In this document: piece after piece, positions 36,779 to 50,169 of the stretch
Numbering within the stretch: position 1 is the stretch's first letter
Layout of the letters: each line of letters opens with the position of its first letter
DNA from: Moringa oleifera
Lineage: Eukaryota; Streptophyta; Magnoliopsida; Brassicales; Moringaceae
DNA: 64,000 nucleotides
NCBI GenBank assembly: GCA_021397835.1
Contig: JAJFZO010000566.1
Coordinates: 1,488,001 to 1,552,000 of the forward strand
Direction: 5' to 3'
The notes under the pieces: generated by a model
Told to the model about the DNA's origin: nothing
The model's database searches: none
The model's input: the letters and a program-made list of their open reading frames with translations, nothing else
Position numbers and translations under genes: made by a program

Positions 36779-39700
36779 TCACACATATCGTCTTTTGAAC
36801 AAATAATGCCGCTTGGAAGGATCCTTGGGCTTACTCTTTTGGCCCTGCCCAAGAAGTTTGCGGCCAGTACTGCAAGCAAGCGGAATCATGTAAGTACAAA
36901 ACGATCTGAATAAGTTGCATTTATTGAATGCCAGAAACATAAATCCAAATCAGGAGGCCGCAAGAGAGTTAGATGATTATTGGCATTTTTACCAAAGGAG
37001 GCACAACAGAGTTGCTGTATTGCTGGGAAAATAATGGGATGCAATACCTGTATTCCATGTAAACCATCCCGTTTGCACCTGACATTGCACTCATGGAACC
37101 CATAGAGCGACGTGCTTTGTGAAGAGCTATGTCATCTGCATCTTCTTCTAACTGCTCTAAACCAACAGCATCATCACCTGCGCTCAAGACCTAATAGATA
37201 AAACATGTTAGAAACTCCCAACTTAACAAAATGAAATTCTAATAATGAAAGAAAAGAGAAAAACCTTCCCAAGAAGAGCTAATTGCTCCTCGCGACTGTG
37301 ATAGCTCAAATCCGCGCCGGTATCAGGAGGCGGCAAGCTTGTTATTACCTGTCAGAAGCATATTCATCCAATGCCAATTACAAAACAGTTCAAAAACAAA
37401 AGTGATATAAAGCACTAATTGGCTACTAACAATCATATTAGGACCATGTGAAGTTTTCAATTTGGTTGATGTAATACTTACATCTAAACCATAAAGGTAA
37501 ACCGATACAAAATAAATAAATAAATATATATATATATATATATTTTCAGTTTAAAGAGGAAGAATGAGTTCCTCTCCTGCCCAAACCCCCTGACAATTTA
37601 AATTTTAGCGGCTAAATTGGACTTGCCCCTTCACACATGTAAACTATTTCGAAATATTAGTATAATATACCTAGTTGAGAAATTGATAACCTGTATGCAA
37701 TATATAAATCAGTCTTTGATCATCAGATTTCGAAAACGATCCACCAGTTATAAGCACTGGATTTGATAACTAAATAACAAAATGATGTACCTTAAAGCTA
37801 TAGCCTTGATCAATCAAAAACTGCTGCCTTTTTGTTGAGTAGTACATCTCCTACATGCAATAGAGGACTGGTTAAACATTAAGCTTGACCAAAAAATAAG
37901 TATGTCATATTTCTAATCAAATAGTTGCATACCTGTGTATCTGTAGAAACAAGGGAATAAAAGAAGGCATTATATTCCTCTTTGCCACCTGCCATCCTAT
38001 CTTGGAGTTTACCCTGTTGATTGGAAAAGATCACTTTATCAATATTCCATTCATGAACATTAGAAGCTTAGGTAAATTTGGATCGTATTTGGTGGCTCAG
38101 AAATTGAGGAACATATTAACAAGAACCCCAATTTCATGCCTTCACAAATTCAGAACAACACATGTGGTTCAATAAAATTTCTCAAGAATCTTCAAGTAGG
38201 AGATATATCAGACTCCACCAAGCTTTTGGTCATAGCTCACGACTATAGAAACATGTTTAATACATTATATACCATAACAATGCCACAACAATGCAAACCT
38301 GCAACACCATGATCTGGCATATCGCAACTATTGCCACATACGACCACAGTGCATTGCAGTAGAGTATCCCTACTGATGGAAGAGTCAGTCTCATAAAACG
38401 AACCTTCGCCCTAAGAATACGACCCAAACGTTGGGCTTCTTGACGTCTTGACCCAGCATGTGATGAAATCTGAATTATCACATTTGCTTCAGGAATATCT
38501 ATTGAGTTATCACCCACCTGTAGAGAACAGAATCACTGGATGAGGCTACCGGATAAGCTGCACTTTCTTTTACGTTTCTATTTGAAAATCTACTATAGAA
38601 GCATGGCCTTTGCTACAGGTCAATTATATAAAAGAAATTCAATTCTCCTGCTCAAACTTGGAACATATTTCAAAGTTTAAAGGACTTTCAAAATAAACAA
38701 GTTACTCAGTTCTAATATTGACAAGGAAAAATCATCTAAACCAAATTGTAATTACTTAAAATATAAGGTGAGGATTTTAACTTCAAAAACTAAATACCTT
38801 CGATAAGAAGATAGTGTTTACATCACGACTAGTTTTGAAAGCCTCGAGAATTTTTGTCCTCTCAACATGACTGCACATTCAAAAACAAATTACTGGTCAA
38901 TGATGCAAGAGAAGACAAGTGAAAGCAAACTTCAAAAAGAAGTTCATGTTTGCAAACAACCTGGTAGCACCATATATCATAGGTTTGCGGAGTTTCATTG
39001 CGTACTCAGTCAGTGCAAAGAGATTGTCAGCAAACACAATTATTTTATCGCCACGCTGCTGTTCATGGAATCGTATGAGAAACTCACATGCTCTGAACTT
39101 ATTAGGGTTCATCACGTAAAGTGCCTGAAAAATGTTACACCAGTCAATATGTGAGAAGTGTTTAACTAAGTAACCAACAAAACCTAATAAAAAAGAAAGT
39201 AGAAAAGTAGATCTAAACCATTAGTCAAGCAAAACATGGATTTACTTTCAAATAGAAGTGAAGCAAGAAAACATAAAAACTAACTATAGATTATATATTT
39301 ATTAATTGCAGCTATTAATATTATTTTATACTTATTATTATCATGATTATGATGATGATGATGATGTCAGACAGCACCAAATCCTATTTACAAGATTTCA
39401 CAGGATCAGATGACAGAGTTACATCTCCTGTTGATAAGATTGTCACTCACTATACAATTAGAGGAGCAAAATTTAAATTTGCAAACCTGCTTCTTCTTTG
39501 AATTTTCTTTCTTCAGATATTCAGCAAAGAATTCCTTCGTCATTGGACACCATACCTCAGCACACTGTACATTTGCTATGAATCCTCCTTTCACTAAGTC
39601 TAACCAGTTAGCTTCATACAATTTGGGACCAATGAGGAAGTTCAGATCTGTAATCCTTTCATCCTCTCTCACAAGTGTTGCTGCAGTGGAAAGAGTAAAC

Positions 39701-42700
39701 AAGATTTTCTTTTCGGCAAAGTAACTGAAGATAGAGGCAAAAGCATTAAAACCAGATCCATACCAGTAAGCCCAAGTTTGCAGTGAGATTTAGTGAGACT
39801 GATAACCTTTCGAAACATATGAGCTGGAACCACATGCACCTGAAAGGAAACGAACACATTATCCCACAGCCCTATGAAGTTTATAGAATCCAATTATTAT
39901 AGTGTCATGAAATCCAGACTACCTCATCCATAAGCAGCAGTCCCCATTCTCTATTTCGTATTTCTTCAATTATCTTCTCAGATTCCTCAGAACGTTTACC
40001 ACCAAAAGCAACCATGTTATATGTTGTCACGACAACCCCAGCATTGCCACGAAATCTTTCTTTGCTATCAGATGTGAAACGACAAATCTGATCTTCGCGT
40101 ATAGTTGACCATAGCCTAAACTGGAAGGCCCATTGATCCACTGAAACAGCATTTGTTGCTAAACAAAGGCAACTCTTCTTAATGCGGGACGCTGCAGAAA
40201 CTCCAACAAGGGACTTTCCAGCACCACAAGGTAAGACAATAATGCCAGATCGTGCTCTGCCTGCAACATCAAGCAATCACACGTTGTACTCATAAACTCC
40301 ATGATCGACTTTTTCCCTTGTAAAACACATCATAGTCCCATTCATGGAACAAACAAATTTTAATTTATCTTAAAATATTGACAACATAATAGGACTTGCT
40401 AAATGGATGAAACTACAATTCAGTACTTCCAAACAGAAGGCAACCTTACCATTTCCAAACATTTTACTAAGACTCTTTTCCTGATATGGTCGTGGTTGTG
40501 CATGAGGCTTCAATTCCATGTCAAGATCGGGGTTGACCTGCAGTAGAAAATGGATTCTAATCAATGATGAAAAATATACAGCATGCACCTGTTTTCACAA
40601 GATGTTGCCATCTTTCTCAACATTATGGACTAATCATAGTAATACTTTATATATTAACTTCTAGCAGGAATGTTGAGAAATGTTACTCACAGTATCATTC
40701 CTGAAATCGTACTCTTCTAACATGGGATAGTTTAAAGCATTTGGTAAGCAACGTTGCTTTACATTTTCAACCTGCCCACCCAGAATAAATAAAATCACAT
40801 AACTTAAAAAGGAAGCATAAAGCATGAGTTACAGCACATGATCAACTTATTCCATGAAAACATATGCCCCACTTGGCATTAGAGAGGAACCAATGTTATA
40901 GAGTTTCAGTGGGCATTTCCAATTTTCTTTACCACAGCATACCAAGTTGGTATTCCATTAGACATATCAGTTAATTTCAATCTTAAAATAGTAAAAATTG
41001 CATGGATATGTGAACGCAAGCATTCAAGTGGTAAAAATTTACAAAAACAAACCAGTCTAATGCCCCGACACATCTGATAAAAACTACACGTTTAATAACA
41101 TATTCTGTTCTTTCTGGTACGAAAAAGACTAACATCATATTTCTGAGCTTTGGCCCTTTATAAAGACCTTAAAGAAAACAGAAAACTACAGGAACATTAT
41201 CTTAAACCGACTTGCCACACAGCTGAAAAATCTGGGTTGCCTATTTACCCAAGATCTGTATAAAATGTCTAATAAGATCAAGAACGGGTTATACATGCCA
41301 GCAACTCCAATATCAATTTCTTTTTGCGATTTCTAATCCCATGGAGGGGAATAAGAAGGAAGAAAGAAAAATGTGGCATCCACTAACATGATATGCTCCT
41401 TCACACAATTACCTGAGAAGGATCAACTTCAAATGAGTGTGTTTCCTTCTCTTCAGCTGCAGCTGCCAATTCTGCTTCATTTAGCAACCCGTCATGACTG
41501 CTGGTAATTTCACCTGCAGCTTTGCTGATTGTAAATTCGTTACTCCCATGAGAACCCTAGACAAAACCGATATCAAAATATATTCAAAACTCCGGTAAGA
41601 GAAAACAAGAATAAAATGAGAAAAGATGGCTAATACAAATAAGTTATCCCCACAATACCAATTCGTTATTGAGGCCCTAGAGGTGGACGGGATGATGGTT
41701 GAGGATCCAGCAGAGTTAAAAGAGCATGTTAGGGGATTTTATCAGCAACTTTACAGTGAGGATACAGAGTGGAGATCAGGTTTGGATGATTTGGCCTTCA
41801 ATATGATTGACAAGGAATTACATAGATGAATTAAAAATGTGATGGGGAAAGGCCCCTAATCCAGATGGTTTCACTATAGCTTTCTTGAAAAATCAGTGAA
41901 GCACTGTGAAAGTGTGATTTTGAAGGTTTTCCAAAAGTTTCTTGAGAGTGGTGAGATCGTGAGCTCGTTGAATGCCACTTTTGTGGTACTTATTCTTAAA
42001 AAGAAAAGAGGCACAAAGTGATTTTCGACCGATAAGTCTAGTGGGTTATACTTACAAGTTGATAGCCAAGGTGCTAGGAGGTTGAGAAGTGGACAAAGTG
42101 GTGAGTTTGACGCAAAATGCATTTGTAAAAGGTAGACAATTTTGGATGCATCCTTGATTGCTAATGAGGAAGTAGACCAACAAATGAAAGAAGGAAGGAT
42201 AGGAATGATATGCAAACTTGATACAAAGAAGGCTTATGATAAGGTGATTTGGGACTTTATGCTTTACAGGCTTCAACATCCTTTTCTGGGATGGTAAACG
42301 AAGAACCCACCAGTTTCTTTCATTCATCCGGATGCCTTCGTTAATGCGACCCTTTGTCTCCTCTCCTCTTCAACTTGGTTATGGAGACTCTAGACAAACT
42401 GTTGACTAGAGGCGTGCAGCAAAATCTAATTGAAGGATTTCACGTGGGACAGGAGGGATCTAAGTTGATTGTGTTGCACCTACTCTTTCTAGATGATAAC
42501 ATTGTATTTTGCAAGGCAAACGAGGCATATTTGATTAATCTAAGGTGTGTTTTGCTTAGTTTTAAGGCGGTTTAAAGGTTAAGGCTTTACATAGGAAAGA
42601 GTGAACTCATAACCATCAAAGAAGGGATGAACGGTGAAAATCTTGCGTGCGTAATAGGGTGTAAGCTAGGTGCACTCCTTATCCAATATCTCAGGTTGCC

Positions 42701-45700
42701 TTTGGGAGCTACACATAAAGACAAGTATATGAAATTCGATAGTGAAATGGTTTAAGAAGAAGCTTGCGAGGTGGAAGAGGAGGTATTTATCAAAGGGGGG
42801 AAGGTTAACTCTTATTAAGAGCACATCGTCAAGTGTGTCTATCTACTTTATGTCTTTATTCACTATTCCAAAAGACGTGGCACTTAAATTGGAGTAATTG
42901 CAGAAAAAGCTCCTTTGGAGCAGCTTGGGTGATAACTTTAAATACCATCTGACGGGTCATAACTTCAAATACCATTTGGTGGGTGGAAGACGGTACAAAG
43001 GCACCGGAAGATGAGAGCTTAGGCATTAAGCCACTTTAATCTTCTAATGTAGTACTGTTAAGCAAATGGTTGTGGAGGTTTATGATAAAACAAGAAAGCC
43101 CTTGGAAGATAGTGGTGGTGGCTAGGTATGAGGTGGATGAGGGCGAATGGGTTTTGGTAGAAACGTGGAAACCGTACGGTGTAAGGGTTGGCAAAGCCAT
43201 CTGGAATGGTTGTTCCGAGTTTATGCCATGGGTTCCCATTTAAGATGTGTTAAGGATAGATAGTTGCATGATGTTTGGTGTAGAGATGTGTCTTTAGTTG
43301 CGGATTTTTTGAGACTAAATGGCTATAAATACAAGGATATGGGTTACTGATTGCATGAGGTTTTTTTTTTCTTTATTTTTTTTTTTGGGGGGGGGGAGAG
43401 TTTACTTGGGAGGTGGACTTCAGAAGGTTAGCACAGGATTGGGAGGTAGAGATCTTTGGGTAGTTTTATGAGAGGATATGTAGTTGGAAACCTAATGCAA
43501 TGATTGAAGATATGGCTATTTAAAGAGGCGATGGTTCTTAGAAGTTTACTATGAAATCTTTTTCAAGGTGACCCAGGAGCTTCATCATAATGGGAGGCCA
43601 TCATTTCCATGGAAACTGATTTGGAAAGTGAAAGTGTCCCCCAAGGTGGCATTTTTCACTTAGGAGGCGGCATGAGGAAAGTCGTTAACCATTGATAACT
43701 TAAAGAAAAAAAGGGCATGTCTAGATGAATAGATGTTTTCTGTGCGAGGCGGAGGAGTCAGAGCACCATATTCTATTATGATATGGTTGGACTCGAACTA
43801 TTTGGGAAATGTATTATTGGTGTTAGGCATATAATGTGTGGTTTTTGGGTTTGTGGCAACTGAGCTGAGGGCTTGGCAAGGATTTCCTATTTCTCACGTT
43901 AAGAGGAAGGTGATGGCACTACTTTCCCTACTGATTTTTTGGATGGTGTGGAGAGAGATGCATAAAAGGGTTTTTGAGGGGGTGAAAACTCCATCGGAGT
44001 ACATGAAGAATAAATGGGAGTTGATACTACATTATTGGGTTATCGGGAATTTATTGTGCAAAAGAGATAGAACTAGCAGAGTTCCTAGAACCCCTATTTT
44101 TGTAAGTAGCCTAGGATACTTATACATGGGAGGCACATGGACATATATAAGAAATAACTTCGTTTCTACTCAAAAAAGTTATCTGAGCAATATAAGCAAC
44201 CATCTTCATCAGCACGTGGACATAAGCAGATATCGAAGGACCACAATGTCAACCTACATGACACTAAGACACAAGAAAGTCACATGACATGGACAAAACT
44301 CAATAAAAAATTTCCCTTGTGTCAAGTGACAAACCAATTGCTTGAACTCATAGTGAAAAACAGTGCAATGAAACAATCCTTCAAAGAAAAAAATTGTGAA
44401 AGCTTGTCTGATCATATTCAACATGGCTTTGCAACAATGAAGAGTATACACGCTTATAGTCAACAACTTCTTTCCTTTCCTTCTTATCGCATACAATCAA
44501 CAAATTCAACGCACTTACAATAGATAAGTTTGTTTTTTTTTCCTTTTCTTCTTGTTGTTACATAAGTAAACATATTCAATAACATGACACACACCAACCT
44601 CAGAATTTATCCTTGCTTTAGATATCACTTCATCTTGTAGCAATCTCTTCAGCACCTGCAAAGATCATTAACCAATCAGAACCAATAAAAACCTAGAAAC
44701 AATCCAAATCATTATAATGCCCGACAAATTAAAAGCATAACCAACTTACCTCTGGAAATGGGGATTCAACAAAGTACCGATTCTTCTTCAGCACAAGCTT
44801 CACTTTGCCATAATTGGCAGTAGAAGCATAAATAAAATCAATCATCTCCTTAGGTAGCTTCGTCTTAGACAACTTATTCAGTACAGCTATAATAGTTTCC
44901 GTTTCCAAACCAACTGACACAGCAGCATATAATGAGTGCGGTGTCAAGTTATACTCATGCATTGACTCTGGCCTGTAAATCCAATCCACATTCATAAGGG
45001 TTCACATCCATACATGTGTTTATCAAAAACATATATAAAACTTGGAACCTAAAAAACAATTATGAATGGGTGTCGCCTAACAAATGGGAACCTGCAAACG
45101 GGCTCAGCAATAGCAATGAGGAAATCATAAGCTTGTTTGTACAGAGGAGAAAATGTCTCAAGGAAAATTCTCCCATCAGCACAGGCCCATAAAGGCCGGT
45201 TTGCATGATCAGGTTTCAGTTCCAGTTTGCTAAAATCCCTCTTCTTCCCTTCACCTTCAATCAATCACAATTCTCCACTTAATTTTCTCATATCGATTCA
45301 AAATCAAACAATTAACACAGATAATTCTAAGAAAGAAACACATATTCTTAATAACAACTCGGATAATACAATAAGTACCATCAGGATCATCCTCCCTTTC
45401 TTCCCCATAATATGCATCCTCATCCTCCACGTTTGTGCTCCTATGTTCATCCTACACGAATAATGCTATATTCTTTGAGTACAAAAGAAAATTTGAAATA
45501 TAATCCGTGTATCAATATATATACATTATGTTTGAAATGAATCACAAAGAAAAGTTTAAGAACCTTCGTTGAAAATTTAAGCTTCTTGCTAGGTCTTCCC
45601 TTTTCACCTGAAAATTACAATGCTCAATATTACAAAAAATCATTGTTGATAGTGCAAAAACAGCAAAAATTATCACCCACAGCCTTACTAAATTGGGCTT

Positions 45701-45762
45701 GAAACTTAAGGTCTTTAACACAATAAACAGAAATCAGAACCCAGTAAATTACCGTGTCCCAT
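36779..45762 (-). CDS. XPB1: XPB DNA helicase, TFIIH subunit
   Basis: Twenty exons: 45762..45753, 45607..45564, 45451..45379, 45254..45092, 44972..44750, 44655..44599, 41556..41413, 40771..40691, 40537..40450, 40260..39923, 39839..39764, 39680..39487, 39124..38961, 38870..38798, 38517..38404, 38013..37933, 37850..37791, 37348..37265, 37190..37048, 36869..36779; 2301 nt, 766 aa (Arabidopsis XPB1 is 767 as I recall). XPB is the 3'-5' ATP-dependent translocase of TFIIH, opening promoters for RNA polymerase II and acting in nucleotide excision repair in the nucleus. Visible: an acidic N-terminus, the damage-recognition region, Walker A GAGKS (307-311), DEVH box (406-409), LTATLVRED with the RED motif (437-439), and motif [10 protein letters not shown] (605-612). 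The first coding exon is 10 nt. Intron 6 (44598..41557) holds an antisense LINE. No frame breaks. Confidence 0.96.
41600..44175 (+). mobile_element. 5'-truncated, degenerate L1-type LINE in XPB intron 6
   Basis: The element lies antisense to XPB. Its reverse-transcriptase region can be followed through several frames: MANTNKL and FYQQLYSE (from 41626), GKAPNPDGF (about 41846), [13 protein letters not shown] (about 41970), [14 protein letters not shown] (about 42220), [12 protein letters not shown] (from 42357) and FLDDNIVF (about 42486-42509). Near the 3' end (43838-44080) is the [11 protein letters not shown] region usual after the RVT zinc-binding domain. The element ends near 44172 in a short A run after TTTCTACTC. 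No endonuclease domain is present, so it is 5'-truncated. Frameshifts and stops show it is dead. The Ala/Val of the F-[AV]-D-D catalytic motif is Leu here. No target-site duplication was found. Confidence 0.85.
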
Positions 45763-46060
45763 GTTTCTGTCGTGTTTTGTGACCCGATCAGATTCGGTTT
45801 CTTTTTGGCGATTGATCAGAGCGCTATCCGTGGCAGTTGCTGGGTATTTAAGCACGAGAAAGGAGATTAATTTATAGGGGGATCGAAATCAGGACTGAGG
45901 AGTCGGTGAAATGAACTGGGACCCACGGATAAGCCACTGGCTGGGGCCCTAATGAGAGGTATTTCTATGCCACGTGCGCTGCCTTATTGGGCTCAATTTT
46001 GAATGGACCATTTTGGCATTAATGGGCGTTCCTAGCTCTCAGCTCAGCCCAGTTAAGTCA
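45430..46060 (-). promoter_or_regulatory. XPB upstream region: G-box and TGGGCT elements
   Basis: Only 45763 upward is truly 5' of the start codon; below that are the first coding exons and introns. A CACGTG G-box lies at 45971-45976. TGGGCT (site II type, common at plant housekeeping promoters) lies at 45988-45993, and again inverted as AGCCCA at 46046-46051. These suit a constitutively expressed TFIIH gene. Function is inferred from motif alone. Confidence 0.45.
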
Positions 46061-47593
46061 GCAGGGAAAAAAATTTTTGTTTTAAAATTATAAAAACTAA
46101 TTGGTGAATAGGGTTCCATTTCATTTAGTGAATTTAAGTAGATTTTTTTTAAAGAAAATGGAATCCAACAACCGTAATTTTAAATCAAATCCATTATTAA
46201 GGTTAATAAATCTGGCAGCTTCGGATCACTGTTTTGTTTTGCATAGATTTTTTTTAAATAATTTTTTTTAAAAAATAAAAAATTATTAATAAATTTAATT
46301 TAAAATAAAATTTCATATAATTTTGATATTTATTTTATTTTATTAATTAAATTTTTATATTTAAAAAATAATAAATCAAATTTTTATTTATTTATTTAGT
46401 TTAAATTAATTTTTATTAAAAATATAAAAATTTAAAATATTCAAATTAAAAATTTTATACAAAAAATTTTGACTTAAAATTTTTTATAGATATGAAAAAA
46501 TATTCACGCTACCAACATAATAAATTTTAAATATTTTGAATACTAAAAATATATATTTTTAAAATTTATAATGTTAAGATTTTAAAAATTTATGAAAAAT
46601 AGATCTTATATAAAAAATTATTTAAATTTAAAAAATAAATATAAAATAAAATAAATAATTTATTTGAATTATTTTTAAATATTCAATGATAAAAATATTT
46701 TTAATTTTTTATAATTATTTAAATTAAGATTCAAATAATCAAATTAAAAAATTAAAATTTGATTTATTATTTTTTAAATATGAGAATTTGATTGGTAATA
46801 TATAATAAATATTAATATTTTATGATATTTTTATCTATTAATTTATAATTTTATATTGAAATTAAATAATTAATTATTTAAAGATAAATATTACATAAAA
46901 CTTTGAAATATACCTCAAGTTATCAATCAAATATCAAACTCTAATATTTAAAAAGTAAAAAAATATATTTTAATCTTTTGACAATTAACGAATAAAACCT
47001 TAACTTTTAACTCTTGAAAACAAAGCGTTGACAGAGAGTTAATATCGTATTTGTTACTTGAATTCTTTTTGCTTTGACTTTAAAAGCATAAAACTCTTCT
47101 TTTGACTTTATTTTCTACATTAATATTTTTTTATTTTAGTATGTAATAAGAAATGTAGGTTGGAAATGAATACGAAAGGTCTTCATCAATGAAAGTTCTA
47201 CGTGAGCTTGTAAAAAGGGGCTGAAAACAAAAGGATTTGCTACATTCTCTAAAAGCACCAATCAGCCATGAGATAACCAATGCACTAGATATCATCAGTA
47301 GGCACCTCCTTAGCCGTGTATTTAACCTTGAAATTTTTTTCTTTGTATTATTATTAAAAAAAATAAGAACTATTGAATTTACTTTTTTTTTTCATCATAA
47401 ATCATGAAGTTCAGGGAATAACTTGTAAGAAGAAAAAGTATGCAACTTGACAATAAATAACCAAGAGGATCAAGTAACTTTGAAAAATATATTACTCATC
47501 TAATTTAAATAATAGTAGAAAGTGAGAGAATTAAATGGCGTCGTCTTTCAATAATACCTGATTGCTTTCCTTTCATCTTCCCTTTTAATTTTC

Positions 47594-47634
<41 letters not shown>

Positions 47635-49960
47635 TGCAACCCACCACCATTTACAAATGTCATTAAACTCTCTCTTTCTCTTTATGCAACAATAAAAAAC
47701 CCACCACCACAAATGTTATTTCTTTCCTAACCATGAAAATTTGCATTAGATTCCTCTTGGCCAAAGTACACTAATAATCCATCAACTTCCTATCACGAGT
47801 TCTTACAAATACACTTTTCAATTTTTCTTTCATTATGAAAAAACACTAAAATAAGATTTTTATTTTGGATAGGATAAATAGATTTAAACGGCTAACCCAA
47901 TCATTTTTGTCATTTTCTCCTTAAAACCAAATACCAATCATGTTTTACATGCAACTATTACCCTCTTAGTTCTTGTTCTAACTATAAGCTATTGTTGAGA
48001 AGGTGAAAATGATACAAAATTATGATATTGAGTTTTACAAAGTCAAGCAAAAAGATTTGTTACTAAATGTAACTCTTGAAATAAATAATAAACAAAAAAG
48101 ATATTACCAAAACTCTAATAGACTGAGTCGTGACTAGGTTACATTTTTTAGACATTTCGCGACTTTACCCTTGATGCATCATTCCCAAGATAAAATAGTA
48201 TAGAAACCTTGTTTCAAATCTCTTATGCATAGTAAGAGACCAGAAATGCCACATCTCTAATAGTATTGCTCGAAATCAAAATAATGATTATATATATACA
48301 TGGAGAGAGATAAAGTATTTAAGGGAGATGAAAAACTACCCTTAGGAAGCTTGAGATCTATGGCATGAAAGAAGAGAATATGAGAAAATTGAATGCTTTA
48401 TTGTGTTTTGAGAAGAGGTGAAAGAAGATATTTATAGTGCATTTGGGTTAAACTTTCATGGAAAAAGGAGCTCTAGTTGTGTCACTTATGCGCTTGCATG
48501 AACGTCATATGGCAGAAACTCCTTCTGCTCTGCGATGTTGCCGTGTGATCAAGCGAGGTGGTTGTGTTAGGTTTGTTGACTGGTAGATGACTTATTTTGA
48601 CAGGTTGACACGCTGACAACAAAAGACTTGATCTAATAGTTGTGGTGGTGAGCTAATATTGATGTGACTGCGCTGAATGGACTTAAAAAAATAAAACAAA
48701 TAAGTTTAATTATTTTTTTTAAATAATATATATAGGTACTATCCAAACCTAAACCTAAGCTCGAGCTCGAAACGTTTGTACGATGATAGCACCATGCACG
48801 CATGTATGCAATGGACTTTAATGGGTCTAACTTTTTTCTCTTTCACAAAAGTAAAATATCCCTCAAGGATTCAAACCCATTTAAAATTTCATACCTTATA
48901 TACAACTCAAAAAATAATTTCTTTTAAATGTGAGATTTTTTAAGGGAGTATATTTTTATAGCACTTTAAAAAAAATTAAATTTATTTTTTTCAACAAGAT
49001 ACATGAAGACCATCATGAGTTAAGTCCAAAAAAGTAAAAATTTATGTCAACCTAGAAAAACAAAAAGTTATTAATGCTTTATTTTTTTCATAGAAAAAAA
49101 ATATATAAAAAATTATGGAAAGAGCAAAAGAAAGGTGACCATGGAAGAAAAAAGATGGAAGTTGTAAAGAGAAGAAGGCATATACGTAAAACAAGAGAGA
49201 GATTACCAAATACATGCAAGCTCCCAAAAATAATCCCAGTAAAATGGGTCTCTAATAAAAATTTTATATATTTTGATTCGATACAATATAGTGTATAATT
49301 TTTTATCGTGGATACATTTTTTTTTTAATATTGTACATGTGTTCTTTTAAATTAATAAATATTAAAATCTCATTTTATGTTTAATAAAACACAATCAGTT
49401 ATTAATAAAATTAATTTTTTGTTAATGAAAAGTTTGATTTGATCTGACATGAAAGTTTAAGGTTTATTTTAATATTTTTAAAAATCAAAATTTGATTCAA
49501 CATTAAGAATAAACTTCAAGATTTTTTTAAATTTTTATTTATTATTTTAATTAATTATTATTTAATTAAATATTTTTTATTTTTTAAAAATTAAAATTTT
49601 AACAAAAATATTTGAACCAATTTGAAACTGTACCTTCTATTGAATCTAACTCAAACTTTAAGTCGATTATGAAGTGAACCTTCATCAAAAGCGAAAAAAT
49701 TAATTTTTAAACTTAAATTCATGATTTTAAATTGAAATCGAATGAGAGTTTAGATAATATAATTCAAGTAAATTATTTTTATTAAAAAATTATATATTAT
49801 TATATATATGATTATTTTATTAATTTTTGAAAACTAAAACGTTATGATAGCAATATCTAAAACTTCAATAATTAATTTACAAAAATATAAATAATAAAAA
49901 ATGTTGGTGAAAATAATGGCTTCTCTCCAGGAAATACAGAGTAAAATTTGAAAATTTGCA
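46061..49960. other. Intergenic DNA between XPB and beta-adaptin
   Basis: No gene is supported. 46230-46930 is extremely AT-rich and holds copy 5 of the dispersed repeat. An (AT)16 microsatellite lies at 47599-47630. 48000-48900 has an LTR-like arrangement on the minus strand (see findings). 49300-49880 is again AT-rich. Confidence 0.45.
46430..46790 (+). repeat. Dispersed AT-rich repeat, copy 5
   Basis: The best-preserved copy. ATTTTGACTTAAAATTTTTT is followed by TATTCACGCTACCAACATAA (core GCTACCAACATAA at 46508-46520), an A/T stretch, and a distal block near 46700-46750 containing TAATTATTTAAATTAAGA. The order of blocks equals that in copy 1 and is inverted in copies 3 and 4. Confidence 0.5.
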
Positions 49961-50169
49961 TTGATCAATTGAATTGGGCTGGGCTTAAGCTGTAGCTCAG
50001 GACCGGTTCACTGATCGGTTTGCTAAAATGAAATTTACCGGTTCGCTCTCTTTGAAGAAACAACTCGATCTCCTCTCCAGCATTTGATTCGCCATTATTT
50101 TTCTCCTTCAGCTATTCAAAGAAGAAGAAGAAGTGGAAGCAGAGAGCTCATAGCCAGAGGGAGAGAGAG
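49960..50169 (+). promoter_or_regulatory. Beta-adaptin promoter and leader
   Basis: Two overlapping TGGGCT site II motifs (49975-49980 and 49980-49985) lie about 190 bp before the start codon. The leader (about 50050-50169) is rich in GAAGAAG and GAGAGA and contains no upstream ATG. Confidence 0.5.

Noticed and set aside
44284..44523. 79-codon frame in XPB intron 6, downstream of the LINE
   Set aside because: No family resemblance and no splice logic links it to XPB or the LINE; probably chance.
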